A stretch of DNA of 64,000 nucleotides from Lingula anatina (taxonomy: Eukaryota; Brachiopoda; Lingulata; Lingulida; Lingulidae). Made by a program: the position numbers and the translations under genes. Positions 47,721 through 61,300 of the stretch are shown here, one piece after another. Under the pieces are notes generated by a model that was not told the origin of the DNA, did no database searches, and saw nothing but the letters and a program-made list of their open reading frames with translations. The DNA is taken from positions 1,277,177 through 1,341,176 of the forward strand of contig NW_019775635.1 of NCBI RefSeq assembly GCF_001039355.2. Direction: 5' to 3'. The stretch's first letter is position 1, and each line of letters starts with the position of its first letter.

Positions 47721-48047
47721 ATGGACATTTCTACAAGAGTTAAGCGAGATAAGCACGTGTTAGAACTGTGTACTTTGTGCCCCAAATCAATGGCGGTCTT
47801 TGTGAAAGACAAACATATCATCTTCATCAAGAGGGGCATGTAAGCGACTTCCATAGGCCGCTCTGTCAAGTACCTGTCAATGGTTGTTGACAGTGGGGAG
47901 GGACAACAGAAGCTGTATCAGCCTAAAGATATGAACCATTCCGCCGAGAAACAAGCAGACGACACTGGTATTTGTGGACTACCGAATGACAGCTATCAGG
48001 GTGGAGGATGGGCTCATCTTATTAAGATTACGAAAGAGAATTCTTAA
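47721..48047 (+). pseudogene. Allele of the 43853-44179 ORF with a premature stop
   Basis: Same 327-bp frame as 43853-44179, but codon 41 is TAA (47841-47843) where the other copy has TTA. This truncates the product to 40 residues. The rest remains in frame to the same final stop. Confidence 0.6.
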
Positions 48048-50666
48048 ATCATCATTATAATCTGTTATATTTCTGGTTTGATGATAAACCATCCATACTA
48101 ACGAGTACTTAACAACGAACAAGTAGAAGAGGCGTGCCATTTGGACTGGGAATGATGTGTGTACTCGGTCCTGTTAGTTCCTTCACATTGCCTAGATACT
48201 TGCAAAGAATAAAAATTTTATTTTTGGATTATATATGTACCCAGCTATGTATTTCTGTTGTTGCAACAAAATAGGCCTACAGAGAAGGAAAATTCGGAAA
48301 CACGTCCCGTGCCCCCCAAAACCATTACCTTAATTAACTGAGCACGTAACCAATCAAAACCATTCACATTGACTGTAACTTGTAGGGATACTTTTATATA
48401 TAGAATTTTACACTTAGAATACTGAATACTGAATCAAATAAATTCCCTAAGTCTCTCTCAAAGATTCCGAAATAGGCCTATAATGTGTTGTCATATTGTA
48501 ATTATGACAACGGATGACTTCATGTATCTTCACATTGTGGTAGTCGTCGGAAGCGGATTACATACTTAATAAACTCTAATCACAAGATACTACATTATTG
48601 ATTAGTGGATGTCATCATTGCTGGGCGAGCGGACGATGGCGTGGCTATGTTGCAGGGTGGGCTGGTCTTTCTCAGATAACTCTGCAGACAGATCAAAGCA
48701 GTCCCTTCATCTCTGCCTTACTTACGTCAGTATCACCAGTAGAACGTGGGAGCGAGCGCGCGCGCACGTGTGTGTGAGAGAGAAATAGAGAGAGGTCCGA
48801 GAGGCTTAACGACAAACATACTGACAGACACAGACAATTACACACCCCAGACAAACTGACGGACAAAGTATTGGCAAAGTATTGAAAAAGAAGTCTCATT
48901 CAATACTGTATATTTTTCGAAACATATGAACCCAAAGGGGTGATTGCAATTCTCCAAAAAAGCAAGTATTAAACTACTTATTCCCTAACATATTGCCATC
49001 GATTAATTTGATTTATTTTTTTTTCTGGTTAGAATATATATCATTTAGCACGTTTTATGAATATCTTACATAATCTTACATAATCTTACATAATTTGTCT
49101 GGAATTTGATTTTTTTTTTTTTTTTTGGAAAATTGCCACATGTTCCAAGCTAGCAAGTTTTGGCAATGCACGTGTATAAACAAACATGCTTTGCTTCAGC
49201 GTTCCGTTACTTTTAACACATCATATGATAAGGTCTAAATACTTGAGCTACTGTTTGCTTACATTTATGTCTTCCACGGCTTACATTTCAAATGGTTGAG
49301 CACTTGCTAAGTAACTTTTAGGGGGTTTCTTTCGGAAGTACTTGGCTTGAGTTAATGCTTTTTTAAAATGATAAAATTACTAGTTCTGTCTTCAACGCAC
49401 TGTGCGTTTCTGACAACTAAATTTGAACCAGGTCCGGAATTATTCAGACATAAAAACGATAATTTGTGTAACGAGCTTTTTCAATCAGGGTTTCCTTTCC
49501 ATTTGCATATTATGCGAAAATGCTTATAACAAATACACATTTTCATAGAGGCAAATAGAACCTTCTGCTTTTGATTTCAGACTCGACAATATTGAGAAAG
49601 AAAGCCGCTGTGGTTTCAATAACAGTGACAATAACCTTAATCTTGTCATCACTTTGCAAATTAAAAAGCAAATTAAAACCATTACTAACACATTTTAATG
49701 TGATTCAATAATTTTAAAAAACTTTACCTTCCCTTGACTTTTAAAAACGACTTATTTTATAGCAAAATGACCCGAGACATTGATATGCGGGAGCCTCCTT
49801 GCAAAAATAATTCTAATGGCGTGTTTTCTGTCATGAAAGGATCCTTACAGGAAATAAATAACACACGGATCCTGGACGACTTGCCATTTGTCATCTGTTA
49901 TTAAGCGTTCATTTTTTCCACTCTTTTGTTTTGAAATTGTACCAGACTAGTTATAAATTCACTGCCAGCTATCCTTCACCACTTCACAGGTATGTGCTAA
50001 TATTGTCTTCATCCTCTTTGGCAGTTGAGTAATTTCATAAAGACTGACTGATCTAATAATCCTGTTTAAAACCATCAAACTTTCTATCGCTATCAGTTGT
50101 GTCGCTATCAGCTAGGCCCTATCAATACATATGCTTACATAGATATTTTTTTCTCATGCTGACACGGAAAAAATGCGACTTGTTTCGTTACCGGTAGTCC
50201 GTAACTACCAATATCTATCAAACATATTAAATAGTATAACTACAAGACATAATCGCAATAAGAAAAAAAGAAAGTAAAGTCTCGTGATTTTTAGATACTA
50301 TCAACCTACCTTTTCAGTTTCTTTTCTGCTGCGTTCCATTCCGTTTCTCAGTAAATAAAGAGACAGCAAGAGTCCTGCTTCTGTGTTTTGCCGTGCGCAG
50401 AGAATCACGGGAAACTGGAGGCGAGCCAAAGATTAATCCAGCAATATATTGCTGTAGTTTGAACGAATTTTGAGAGATAAGAAATTGACAAGCTTTTGAT
50501 TTAGATTCTGCTGATTGGACAGTGCAAATTTTCGCACCTACGTCTTGCTAAATATTGTGCAAATCTTATCATTGCTTGTATAAACGTTAAGAGAATGAGC
50601 AAGTTCAAGTGTGGTTTAAAGAGTGAGTATACATATATACGTATGCGTATCGTAGTTCATGAGCAG

Positions 50667-50667
<1 letters not shown>

Positions 50668-50752
<85 letters not shown>
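50668..50752. repeat. (GA)n microsatellite
   Basis: Two GA runs separated by ACGGTTG. They produce spurious Arg-Glu reading frames. Confidence 0.95.
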
Positions 50753-50754
<2 letters not shown>

Positions 50755-51727
50755 CAAACGGCACTCGGCCTAAACTTACATGTGCAAATCAGGAAAAGGA
50801 AGACAAGAGTTACGAGATGACAATCAGTTCTTCACATATAAAACAGGACTGGCATCATCTGCTCGTCTGTCATCTCTGACCCACTAATAACTTTACTAGA
50901 TTAACAGAACGCTGTGCATGGCACGAGTGATCTTGATGATGCCAAAATACTGGATTAGTAGCCGAGATCTCGAACAAATAGATAATACTGCAAGACAGAC
51001 GCCATTAAAGTTTGCATTAGAAGCAAAATATGAATGGATAGAGGTTGGACGTTACCCCTTTAACTTTAAGGTTATCACCTAAACGATAATCTCATGTCAT
51101 GAGATACAGCATGAAAAAGATACTTGAGCTTGCTTATAACACTCAAAACAAATCTACAAAATGTACTTTCCACAGGATATCGAACAGCAAGCGGATGTGT
51201 GACTGAAAAGGGAAACCCTTCATCCGAAATTCAAGCACTTATTTTTGAAGAATTTCACCAAACTTGTTCAGCATCTCCACAGTTTTACAGCATTCCAAAA
51301 ATAGTATTTACGAAAAACAAAGTAATTAACTAATTTTATTTAAAATACAGCTGCAAATGGTAACTAAAATAGCAACTTCCGCCCCTAATCACAACATAAC
51401 GCCCTTAGAGCGATGACTGTTACAAATACATGTGTTGAAAAGAGAAGTTATACGTGATCATTATCTGACAGCAGACCCCTTTCATTCGATATGAAAAGAA
51501 AATCTATTTTTTCGGGTCCAAGTAAGTTCCATTATTTTTACTTTACTACTTTTGGGAATGATATCAGAGTCTAAATGAGAAAGAAAAAAACAGCGAACCG
51601 CTTTCTCGTTTAGTTCGTAATAATGATTTTTATTTAATAGAGTATCATGATATTTTTATTAATGTGCTCAACTCCTTTTTTACTTTTATTCCAATTAACA
51701 GCACTTGCAAAAGACGTTTTGGCGTTA

Positions 51728-51943
51728 TCAAGGAGTACAGGAACCTTGGTATGACGCCGTGGCACAGAGTCCTGTCGCCAAGAAGAATACGCCTAGAAAT
51801 ATGATGAAACAGCAGATAACTTGTGGCTTAGCTGGGATCACTGTCAGTTTAATCAGGTATCGAGTGGGCAGCTCCAGCCACGCTGTTTGTAATTGGGGAG
51901 GGACAGTGAAGTGGCTAAACTGAACTGGTAAATCAGTAGTCAA
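51728..51943 (-). CDS. Possible small single-pass membrane protein ORF
   Basis: A 71-codon ATG-to-stop frame. Its second half has a clear hydrophobic segment (VICCFIIFLGVFFLATGL) ending in a Cys-containing tail (ATASYQGSCTP). The stretch is richer in G+C than its surroundings and has a charged/aromatic juxtamembrane part. A possible acceptor (TTTACCAG) precedes it, so it may be an exon. No family is recognised, and chance remains quite possible. Confidence 0.2.
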   Translation of the reverse strand: MTTDLPVQFSHFTVPPQLQTAWLELPTRYLIKLTVIPAKPQVICCFIIFLGVFFLATGLCATASYQGSCTP

Positions 51944-54900
51944 GAGTTTTTTTTCTATTTGTATTTTCTTATATTTGCGCTCTTTGCTGTATACAGTATT
52001 TTAAAGCGCATTTGCTTGCCAACTTCCTTATTTTTTTTTTTACTTTTTTGCACATCTGTGACATTTTCCGTCTTATGGAGAGTAAAAATGAAAATCAATG
52101 AATGAAGATAAAATTAATGAGTAAATGGATAAATAAATGAAATGAAATAAAGCAATAAACTAAGATCGAAATAATCATATAGTAAGAGTGACAAATCAAA
52201 AAATTTATAAATTTCTTAATCTTAAAAAGTGTAAGCACGAGTATAAGCCGTATTTTTATCAAGTTGTATATTGCCATCATTTTGCTGCTTGATATCATGA
52301 CTGGCCCCTCTGCTGAATATAGTCACATTTTTCACACATATATTGTGACATTATGAATTGGCTTGCAAATAACTAGACAATAGCTAGTGAAGGACATGAA
52401 TAGAAATATCATGTTTCCAAGTGTGCTAAGAACACGAAACTCTACCTGGTTAAGTGGTAAGTAGAAGAAGAGGCTGTTAAATATATTATAAACTCCAACA
52501 AATTTGTTGAATAATTTGGATGCTTTCTTTTTTATATATATAAAAAACGATATGGCACAGGCATGAATACACTTTAAAAATTAGTGATAATCAATGCCAA
52601 TTTGTAACCCAATTAACATTTCTTTTCTACTATAGACGCGCGACTTTCTGAAACTCCAGGCAAAAAAAAAAAAAAAAAAGACGCGTTAGCTTTGAACTGG
52701 CGCATCTTGTAAGCGCATCGCACAGGTAAAGCAGGTGGTGCCGCCACCGGCGTACCTGACCCACTTTGGAACCGGTTTTATTGTTATTAAAAGGAATAAT
52801 GTGGAAAGTTAAACCGAGTGACGCATGTGTTAAGTGTAAACTTTGTCAAGTAGTTGCATGGAGGCCATTGCTGGGAGGTGAGAGTTTTAATAGCTGTGCT
52901 CCCCTAAGCTAAGAGGGGAATGCAGTGAACGCGCACATGCCTTATGCGATTTGCCAGACGCACAGTTTTAATTTCTCTTCATCTGTAGCGTCTCGTTGGC
53001 TGCTGGACATGTCACTAACCGATAATTAACAGTAATTGTGACGCCTAAAGTGGTGAGCTCTGATTTAATGACATGTTAAGTCGCATGTTAGTGTTGTGAT
53101 GAAGGAAGACTGAGCCCGTGAGCTGAACGCCTTATTAATTTTTCAGCTGACGCACTTCTGTGACATTTGTCACTTGTTTGAGTTTTTTTGCTTGTTTATT
53201 CTTTCATTTATTGATTTAGAGTTTGTCCAAACCTATTAACTGCGACATCTGGTCTAGTGCAACAGCACCTGAACTTGGTTATTTATAATCTACACTGTAT
53301 TTAAACTTTATATGCGTAGTGATAGAAGGAAAGTTGTATTGGCCCTTTTCTGATTTGAACCAATATCCCCTGTGTGTATTTTGTTACTATAAAAACAGGA
53401 AAAGATTTGTGGCAAATTTGTTTCAGTGACTGCCACAAATGTTTTGCATTTTTGAAAAAAGAAGGATGTAGATATGTGATATAGTTGTAGTTGTAGATGT
53501 GATATATATAGTGATATACAGTAGTTTATGACATGAATGAAGTATTAACAATTAAATAGGGACACGTAAAACCGACTATTACCAGTAAATGTACCCGAAC
53601 CTTTTCCGGTAGTTCTCAGTTTGTAAATAATACAGTGCACATGTACTTGAAGTCTGAAAACATGCGGTAACAATTAAAAGTGGAATATTTAAATAAACTG
53701 GTATATATAGCCACCATGAAAATGGGATTGATTTTTCTTTTTTCAAAGACACATATCCTCATATACTGGTTGTGCTCATGATAGTTTATTCTTATTTTTT
53801 TCTTCTGTAGTTTTTAAAATTATTTTAGTATGTAAAACCCACTTTTGCTCCTATAAAACAGATTGATTCTTGACAAAAGAAAAAAAATTGAAAGAATAAA
53901 TCAGAAAGTTCTTAGCTTGCATACTCATTGCAAAAACAGTTATGCCTTACTCATTTTTTTAGGACTGACTTTTGTTGGGTCGTTTGTCACTGTTCTGTTT
54001 CAACTCCAAATAGAACATTAACGTCAGCATATGAGAGAATAGCTTACATCCCTTTTTCAAGTTGGACAAATTCATGTGTGTTTTCTCCCTTCCAGAAATT
54101 TAAAAGATTTCCCAACAGTACAGGGGTAGGATTAATTATAGGATTTGCTTTTGATTTAGACAGCTAGGCCTGAAGCTTGTTTCTTCCTTTTTTGGGGTAA
54201 AGACCTTATTTAACTAGTTATCATGAAATAAAAACAGCATATATCAGTAAGTCAAAAAGTAAAGTGTACTGCTGACTTCAGTTAGTCTGGATACTGCTGT
54301 CATTGCTCACAAAATTATAAGTGACATTTTTAAAACTTGTTGAGTATAAATATAATAAAAGAATGTTCCTTTAGTAACAGTGATATGTGATTTATTTTCT
54401 AAGATAGGTTGGAGAAAAGGGCGAGGGGGGTACATAAGGTAAATGTATCAAAATAAGAAAGAATAAATAAGAAAGATAAATTAGATTGGAAATATATGTC
54501 TTCAAGAAACTTTAGTAGTAGAAATTGGCTTGTATCACTTGAAATTAATGCATCTAATTGATCCAAAAATAAATATGCACTCATCTAAAAAAAAACCCAT
54601 TGTCTGGTTATGTCTGATGATTTATGTAAAACAAAGCTACCATCCTTACATGATATAAAAACATTGCACCAGTATGATTGACGTGACATTTTCCAATGTG
54701 TCTCATTCTGTAGAGAAGTGATTCAGCCCCTGTTACTGCATGCTAATAAGCTGGGCTGGACTGATTAATGTGATATTGAGGAAAGTAAAGACACACCTGT
54801 ACTAGTTTTACCTGTACTCTGCATAGACTGAGAAGCCATCTAAAATACACACTGAAATTTAGAAGGAATTGGAGCTTTTTTTTATCCATTTACACTGAGG

Positions 54901-55373
54901 CATTTTATTCCAATCATATATTGTTTATAACAGGATTATTCAGGAATAGAGAGAATATCAGCTGTCATAAGACAGTTCTTCTGTGGAGGAATTTTTCTTG
55001 TGTCAACTAACAAAGGAGAAACAAAAAAGAAATAGTTTTTAAATATACTTCAGGTAACATACAGTGGTATCAGGTAGGAAAAGTTAAATATGCCTAATTG
55101 AAATTGTATATAAACATTTTTTTTCTGAGAAGTTAGTTAAACAGGAAAAAGAAGAGGTAACTATGACCTGGTATTGTCAGTATGTATATCCTCATCAAAT
55201 AGGCCTACTAGTAGTACTGTATGGAAGTGTCTAAGAAAAACTTACAGTGTGAGATATTCTGGAATTGGTTATATATAAAAATGATGAGTACACTTGTGTC
55301 TAGAAATGTTTCTGTAACTAGTATACTGTAAAATAAGCATAACTGTTATATTTCTAGGTGACAGTCTTAAGGA

Positions 55374-58300
55374 ATGGACTTGAGATTATTCTACCTAGGA
55401 GTGACATTATTATGGGTACACACAGGTAAGACATGAGATCCTTCTAATCATAAGTGACATAGGTCCTATAAATATGTTCGTGGCGTTTTGCAGTTTTCTT
55501 GTCCTGTCAGGTAGACACTATCAGAATTTTACTAAAAGGTGACAGAATTTTAATAATTTTAATATTTCTCATTTCCTTGGGGAAATTACTTTTATTCTGA
55601 CAGTGTAATGTGAAAATGGAATCATGGGAAAAATGTGACCCAGTAACAGTCAAATTTCTTCACTGGGTATCAGGTAGAATGGCTGTTATGTTAACTGACG
55701 TTATATGTCAGACTTATAAGAACAAAGTTTGTTACAAAGTTTTAGTTATCTCTGCGTTTATGAAAACGAGAGGGTTGTGCAGATTAAGTGTCCTGAAAAA
55801 CACTGCAGACACTTCCTAGGTTAATTTCTATACTTTTAAGTTATTGCCACAAGATTTTATCAAACAAGAAAATTTGAAAAGTTATACCCTATTTAATTTT
55901 CTTTTGAATATTTCAGCTCAGTGTCAGTCTAACAGAGCACCTAACTGGGTGGAAGACCTCAGTAGTATCATCTCTATACAGGGGATAAGGGAAGGGTTGC
56001 CAATAGGTAAATATGGCTTAGCATCTTTTCAAGTTTAAAGACGGAATTATTTCACTAAATAGATAAGTAGAGAGTATTTTTTACAGTATATTATAGACAA
56101 AGACCCTTATTAATTATTATTGTTCATTTATTTTTGCACATTTTCAGTTTTATATATTATAATCTATATGAACAGCACAGATATTATTTGATATGTATGA
56201 ATGAAAAAAACATTTATATGAAAGTAAGTGTTCCTTACATTTGATTAAAAAATTATAGCAATATGGCTATTTGAACATCATTGCAGACCCTATGATATTG
56301 TATCATATTGTGTTGATACTGCTGTTGCAGACATTGTGATATTGTATCATATTGTGTTGATACTGCTGTTGCAGACATTGTGATATTGTATCATATTGTG
56401 TTGATACTGCTGTTGCAAACATTGTGATATTGTATCATATTGTATTGTTATTGCTATTGCAGGATCTGAGATAGGTACATTAATAGCAGAAGACCCTGAA
56501 AATGACCCTGTCTCGTACACAACCACTAGCGACACCTTTAATGTGGACAGGACATCAGGACTGGTGACACTGGCCAAGAACCTGGATTATGAGGTGATTA
56601 TGAAGGAGAAGTTGATGGTACTAGACAGCAAAACTGACAAATAAACAGATGTGTAATGGAAAAAGTCATTCTCATTGCTCCATTTTGACGTTAATAGGCA
56701 CAATCCTGTAAATGTTAAATACATATTTTCCAGTTTGCAAGTGTAAAATGTTTCACTGTCAAATGTTTTGATAAAATTGAATGATAAATATTAGAATTAT
56801 ACCTGCTCATACCTGCTCTTGCATCATATCAGACTTTATAAGGTTAGTGCACATATACATGTACATTTGATTAGTGTATAGTCAGTGTAGAGATATTTCA
56901 GTATGTTGACAGTCAAAAGGAAAATAATGTGAAATGTTTATACCTCCTCCTGTTTATTTTCAGAGCACAGATCAAAATTTAAAAGTCCAGTTTGTGGCCT
57001 CAGATAACCTCAACAACAGGGTGGGTACATCTCCCCAGGAGCCTCTTGCACACAGATACACCAAGAGCCTCTTGCACACAGATACACCAGGAGCCTCTTG
57101 CACACAGATACACCAGGAGCCTCTTGCACACAGATACACCAGTAGCCTCTTGCACACAGATACACCAAGAGCCTCTTGCACACAGATACACCAAGAGCCT
57201 CTTGCACACAGATACACCAGGAGCCTCTTGCACACAGATACACCAGGAGCCTCTTGCACACAGATACACCAGGAGCCTCTTGCACACACATGCTACAGTT
57301 CTAAGACTTTTTTCCATTGTTTTTATTTTAATTAACTTTTTACATATTGTTGCATTCTTTAGCTGGAATCTGAAATCAAAAATACTGTAGGTATTTCTCA
57401 GGTTACTGTGTTGACACAGATATGCATTTTATACTTCAGTCACAGAAACAAATTTATGTGGCTGTAAAGATAAGTTTTTGTTCATATTTCAGAGTCCAGT
57501 GGATTTAAATGTGGCAATAATAGATGTCAATGATAATCCTCCAGTATTTCTCAACTCAGAAAACTACAACAGCAAAGTCAGAGAGGTAATATTGATGTCA
57601 TTTTCCTATAGTTTCTCCCGGCCTCTTCAAGCCAGCGTTATTACAGTAATACATGCCTAAGCTTTGTCCATGTTCAAAGTTTATAACTATAGCATTTAAT
57701 ATATATATATATATTTATATATCTTTGTTAAAGGTACGAATTGTAAGATATATAAAAAAGGGAAAAAAAGTAATTCTGGTTCTGCACTCCACCAGGGGGC
57801 AGCACCCTGGGTGTGTCATGTGTAAATATCATGCACAGTTCCCAACCAAGGGCACAAAAATTACCAGATAATGTACTAGATAATGTTCATTGAAGTGTGC
57901 ACCCTGAATATCACTGTGTGTATAAGTATATTGAAACTCCCATATAGCACAATTGTTATCTGTTAAAATGCAAGTATGTTTATCTCACCCAGGACGCAGC
58001 TGTAGGGGAAGTGCTGACCAATGACCAAAATGCTGTCAGAATTCGGGACGTGGACACCCAGGAGAACGCCAAGGTGACCCTCAGGTGTTACTACCAGAGT
58101 CTGAGAGATGTACAGGTGAGTCTTCCTCCCCCCCTCCCCCTGTCACCTCTCTCTCTCTTTGTTAAGTGGTATCAGGAAAAGACTGTTGAAAGATATGGAT
58201 TTATTACATCACCTTTGTTTTAAAATTGTATGTAATAATAAGAATGAGACTAAACACTTAACATTGATAATGTAACTTGTTGTTTTAGGCCTATGAAGCC

Positions 58301-61300
58301 TGCCAGATGTTCAATGTCACTGAAGTTAAAGTGGACACGGGGGTTTACCTGGCGAAGATAACTCTCAATAAACCCCTGGACTTTGAGACCAAGAGAAGTT
58401 ATACCCTCACAATGCGTGCTACGGTAAATATACAGTTATTAACTGATAATTATTGGTAACTTAAAGAACCATGAAATGTGAGCCTCATTGTTGTTGGGAT
58501 TGCTTCAAAATAGTGTGTCTAAGATACTCATGTACATGTCCCTGCAAGATGTGCATGTTATTCACCACAATGTAATGTACCTTTACATATACATATGAGA
58601 TGAATGTCCTAAACTTATATAATTTTGTACGCTTAATTCGTCCAACTTAGTGGATAATGCGATCCAAAGATTCCCCGGTTCGTGTCAGATTTACGTAAGG
58701 TCGCGCAAGGAAAACCCAAGTCCACATAATGACCAGTTTAATGGTTTATTGGTCGAATCACTCTAACTACATGTTCTACGTGAAATCTCCAAGCTCTAGG
58801 CCGTCTCCCATGGCTCCGTCGAGCGGTCACCTTCGAGTCTTCTTCAGTCTGAGCCCCCGACCTTAATTCTAGACGTCTTTTATACATATTTCTTATCTAT
58901 AGGTGGATTCGGTGCTGCATTATTTGGCGGTACATACGAATTTTAATTATTCAAATTGCACACGTCCACTTAAGTAACATAATTACAGGTAAGGTCATAA
59001 AGTAGTCGAGTGCACAAGCAATCGACTCTATAAAATTAATTAAAACGTCTGGAGATTATATTTGTGAACTCTACAACAAGATTAACACTTAATTTTTAGT
59101 TTTATGATCAAACTTCACTTGAAAAAAAGAAAAAACATGACATCCCCTCAGTGTTGTCTAGCATTTAAAAAGTATGTGCCTAAAAATACTCAGTCTTATA
59201 TCAAGTTCCCTTTTAGTCTTGATCTGTTGTTTGTTTGTAAAACTTATCATTGTACATGTACTTTGACTGCATAACACAAGTTAACAAATCACTAGCTTCA
59301 GTTTCCATTTCTTATATTTAACATTCTTGCTGAAATTGCCTTGTATGTACAGTATAAATTGTGATTCCATGGTAATAAAATGATATCATTATGATTAGGA
59401 TGGCGTACATGAAGATTACAAGAATTTTGTCATTGAAGTTGAAGATGTCCAAGATTCATTGCCAAGATTTTTCAACACCCCTATTACCTTCAATGTGACA
59501 GAAAATGCCCCAGCTGTAAGTAGATCATTTGAAACAAATATGTTAGATATCATATAATTTATTGAAATAATCCATTCAAACATTTTGATGTATTTTATAC
59601 GTCTTATCATCTGAATGCAAACAAAAATCTATTCAAACTATATCGCCATATCAACATAGCATAGTGCTTGAGGGTGGGCTTTTTCCAGAATATATGTTAT
59701 TTGACCCGAAAAATAGTGATTGCATGGTAAAATTATTTAACAAAAGGCCCTGACATAAAAGCAGACTATTTACTGCCAGTTAATAAGATAGATTGCTAAA
59801 ATCTGAAGCTAAGTGTGGTGACATTGTATCCTGAGAATAGGAAGTAGTTATAACTAACATCTCTTATCATCTTCTTTAAAATAGGAAGGCCAGCTTGGAC
59901 TTTTTTATATAAGGATGAAGTGCCTGGATGTCTATTTGATGTGAATTCTGTATTTTTACAGGGGACCAGTATTTATACTTTGTATGCTGAAGATCAGGAT
60001 TTGGGCAACCCTAACCCACTTAACATCAAACTCATATCAGGTAAGTATATATATACAGTATAGTGACAGGGGCAGATCCAGAGATATTTTCTGACAGTTT
60101 TCCAAATGATCTTTTTTGATGCATCTTCCATATTGGACCCTTCTCCAACAGAAATTAATTAGATGCCTGTCAACTTAAACTTGTAAAATTCTGATGGTTT
60201 TCTGAAAGACCCAGAAGTCAGCCTCCGCCCATGGTAAACCTTTGGACTAGTCTGTGGCATTCTAAACAAGGAATTCAGCTGTTACAATTGCTTTCATAAC
60301 TGGGTTATAATAGATCATGAATTAAATCCCAGTGTGTTTGTGTGGGTGCATGTATGTATGTATGTGTGTGTGTGTATGCATGTGTGTGAGGACTGTGTGA
60401 GTGTGCGCATGTATACAAAGTCAAAAATCAGTTAACGCACTACTGTTTGTAAAGAAGCTGACCAGATCGTCCAATGAGGTGTGCCTGTCATTCCAGATCC
60501 GCTGGGTTTCTTTACTCTGCAGCAAGGTACACCAGAGGGCAGCAGGTACTCCGCGGTGGTCAAGTCTTCAGGCAGGATAGACCGCGAGAAGTTAGGGACA
60601 TCAAGTAACTACGTGATTCTTGCTCAGGTAGGCTCCATACAACTCTTCATTTCCATCACTTATATAACAAAATCATACTAAAATCTTTTTTTTTTTTTTG
60701 AGAAATGGTTTTAAGGTAAATACTATATCATGAAATATGCAATGTTCTTTATAGTTATGAATTTATAAAAGATGCAGAGAATGTAAATGTAGTTTGCAAC
60801 TTAAATTTATCTAGTGGTCAGAGAGATAGTGTTTCTAAAGTCTTGACAACCACTATTAATATGCTATTACTAATGACAGTTTATCCTGGCAGGCTGTGGA
60901 GATGGAGAATGGAGTAGAGATATCCACCCATGTGAATACTACAATCATGGTGCAGGTAGTGGATCTGAATGACAACAGGCCACAGTTTGACCATGAGGTC
61001 TATGTGGTCAATGTGACGGAGGGCTTGAGGCTGAATACTCCACTGCCCAATCTGGACATCAGAGTGACCGATGCTGACCAGGTGGGTGGCCTTGCCTTGT
61101 ATGAAACTGAAGTCTGAAGTGGTATTAACTGTATGATTCCTATTGAAAAGGCAATGCATCTGGCCATAGTTCTATACGGTTGCCATTTAACTAAATTAAG
61201 GAAAGTTTTGAGTCACTTTGTATATATATATATATAACAGAGCTTATAATGTAAAATATATTTTTGCCTGTTTGTGCAACAGTTACAATGTGTTTCTAAT

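Larger units (their letters stand above)
48264..55357. other. Gene-poor 7-kb region upstream of the cadherin
   Basis: AT-rich, with microsatellites ((GA)n at 50668-50752, poly-A at about 52663-52679, short TTACATAATC repeats near 49069-49096). No exon with motif and splice support was found apart from a weak minus-strand ORF at 51728-51943. The 5' untranslated exon(s) and promoter of the cadherin gene should lie here: the first coding exon follows an acceptor at 55357. Confidence 0.55.

Noticed and set aside
56934-57390. Five long overlapping ORFs on both strands encoding HTDTPGAS- or CKRLLVYL-like repeats
   Set aside because: They are produced by the stop-free 26-bp minisatellite; only 56964-57020 is a real exon here.
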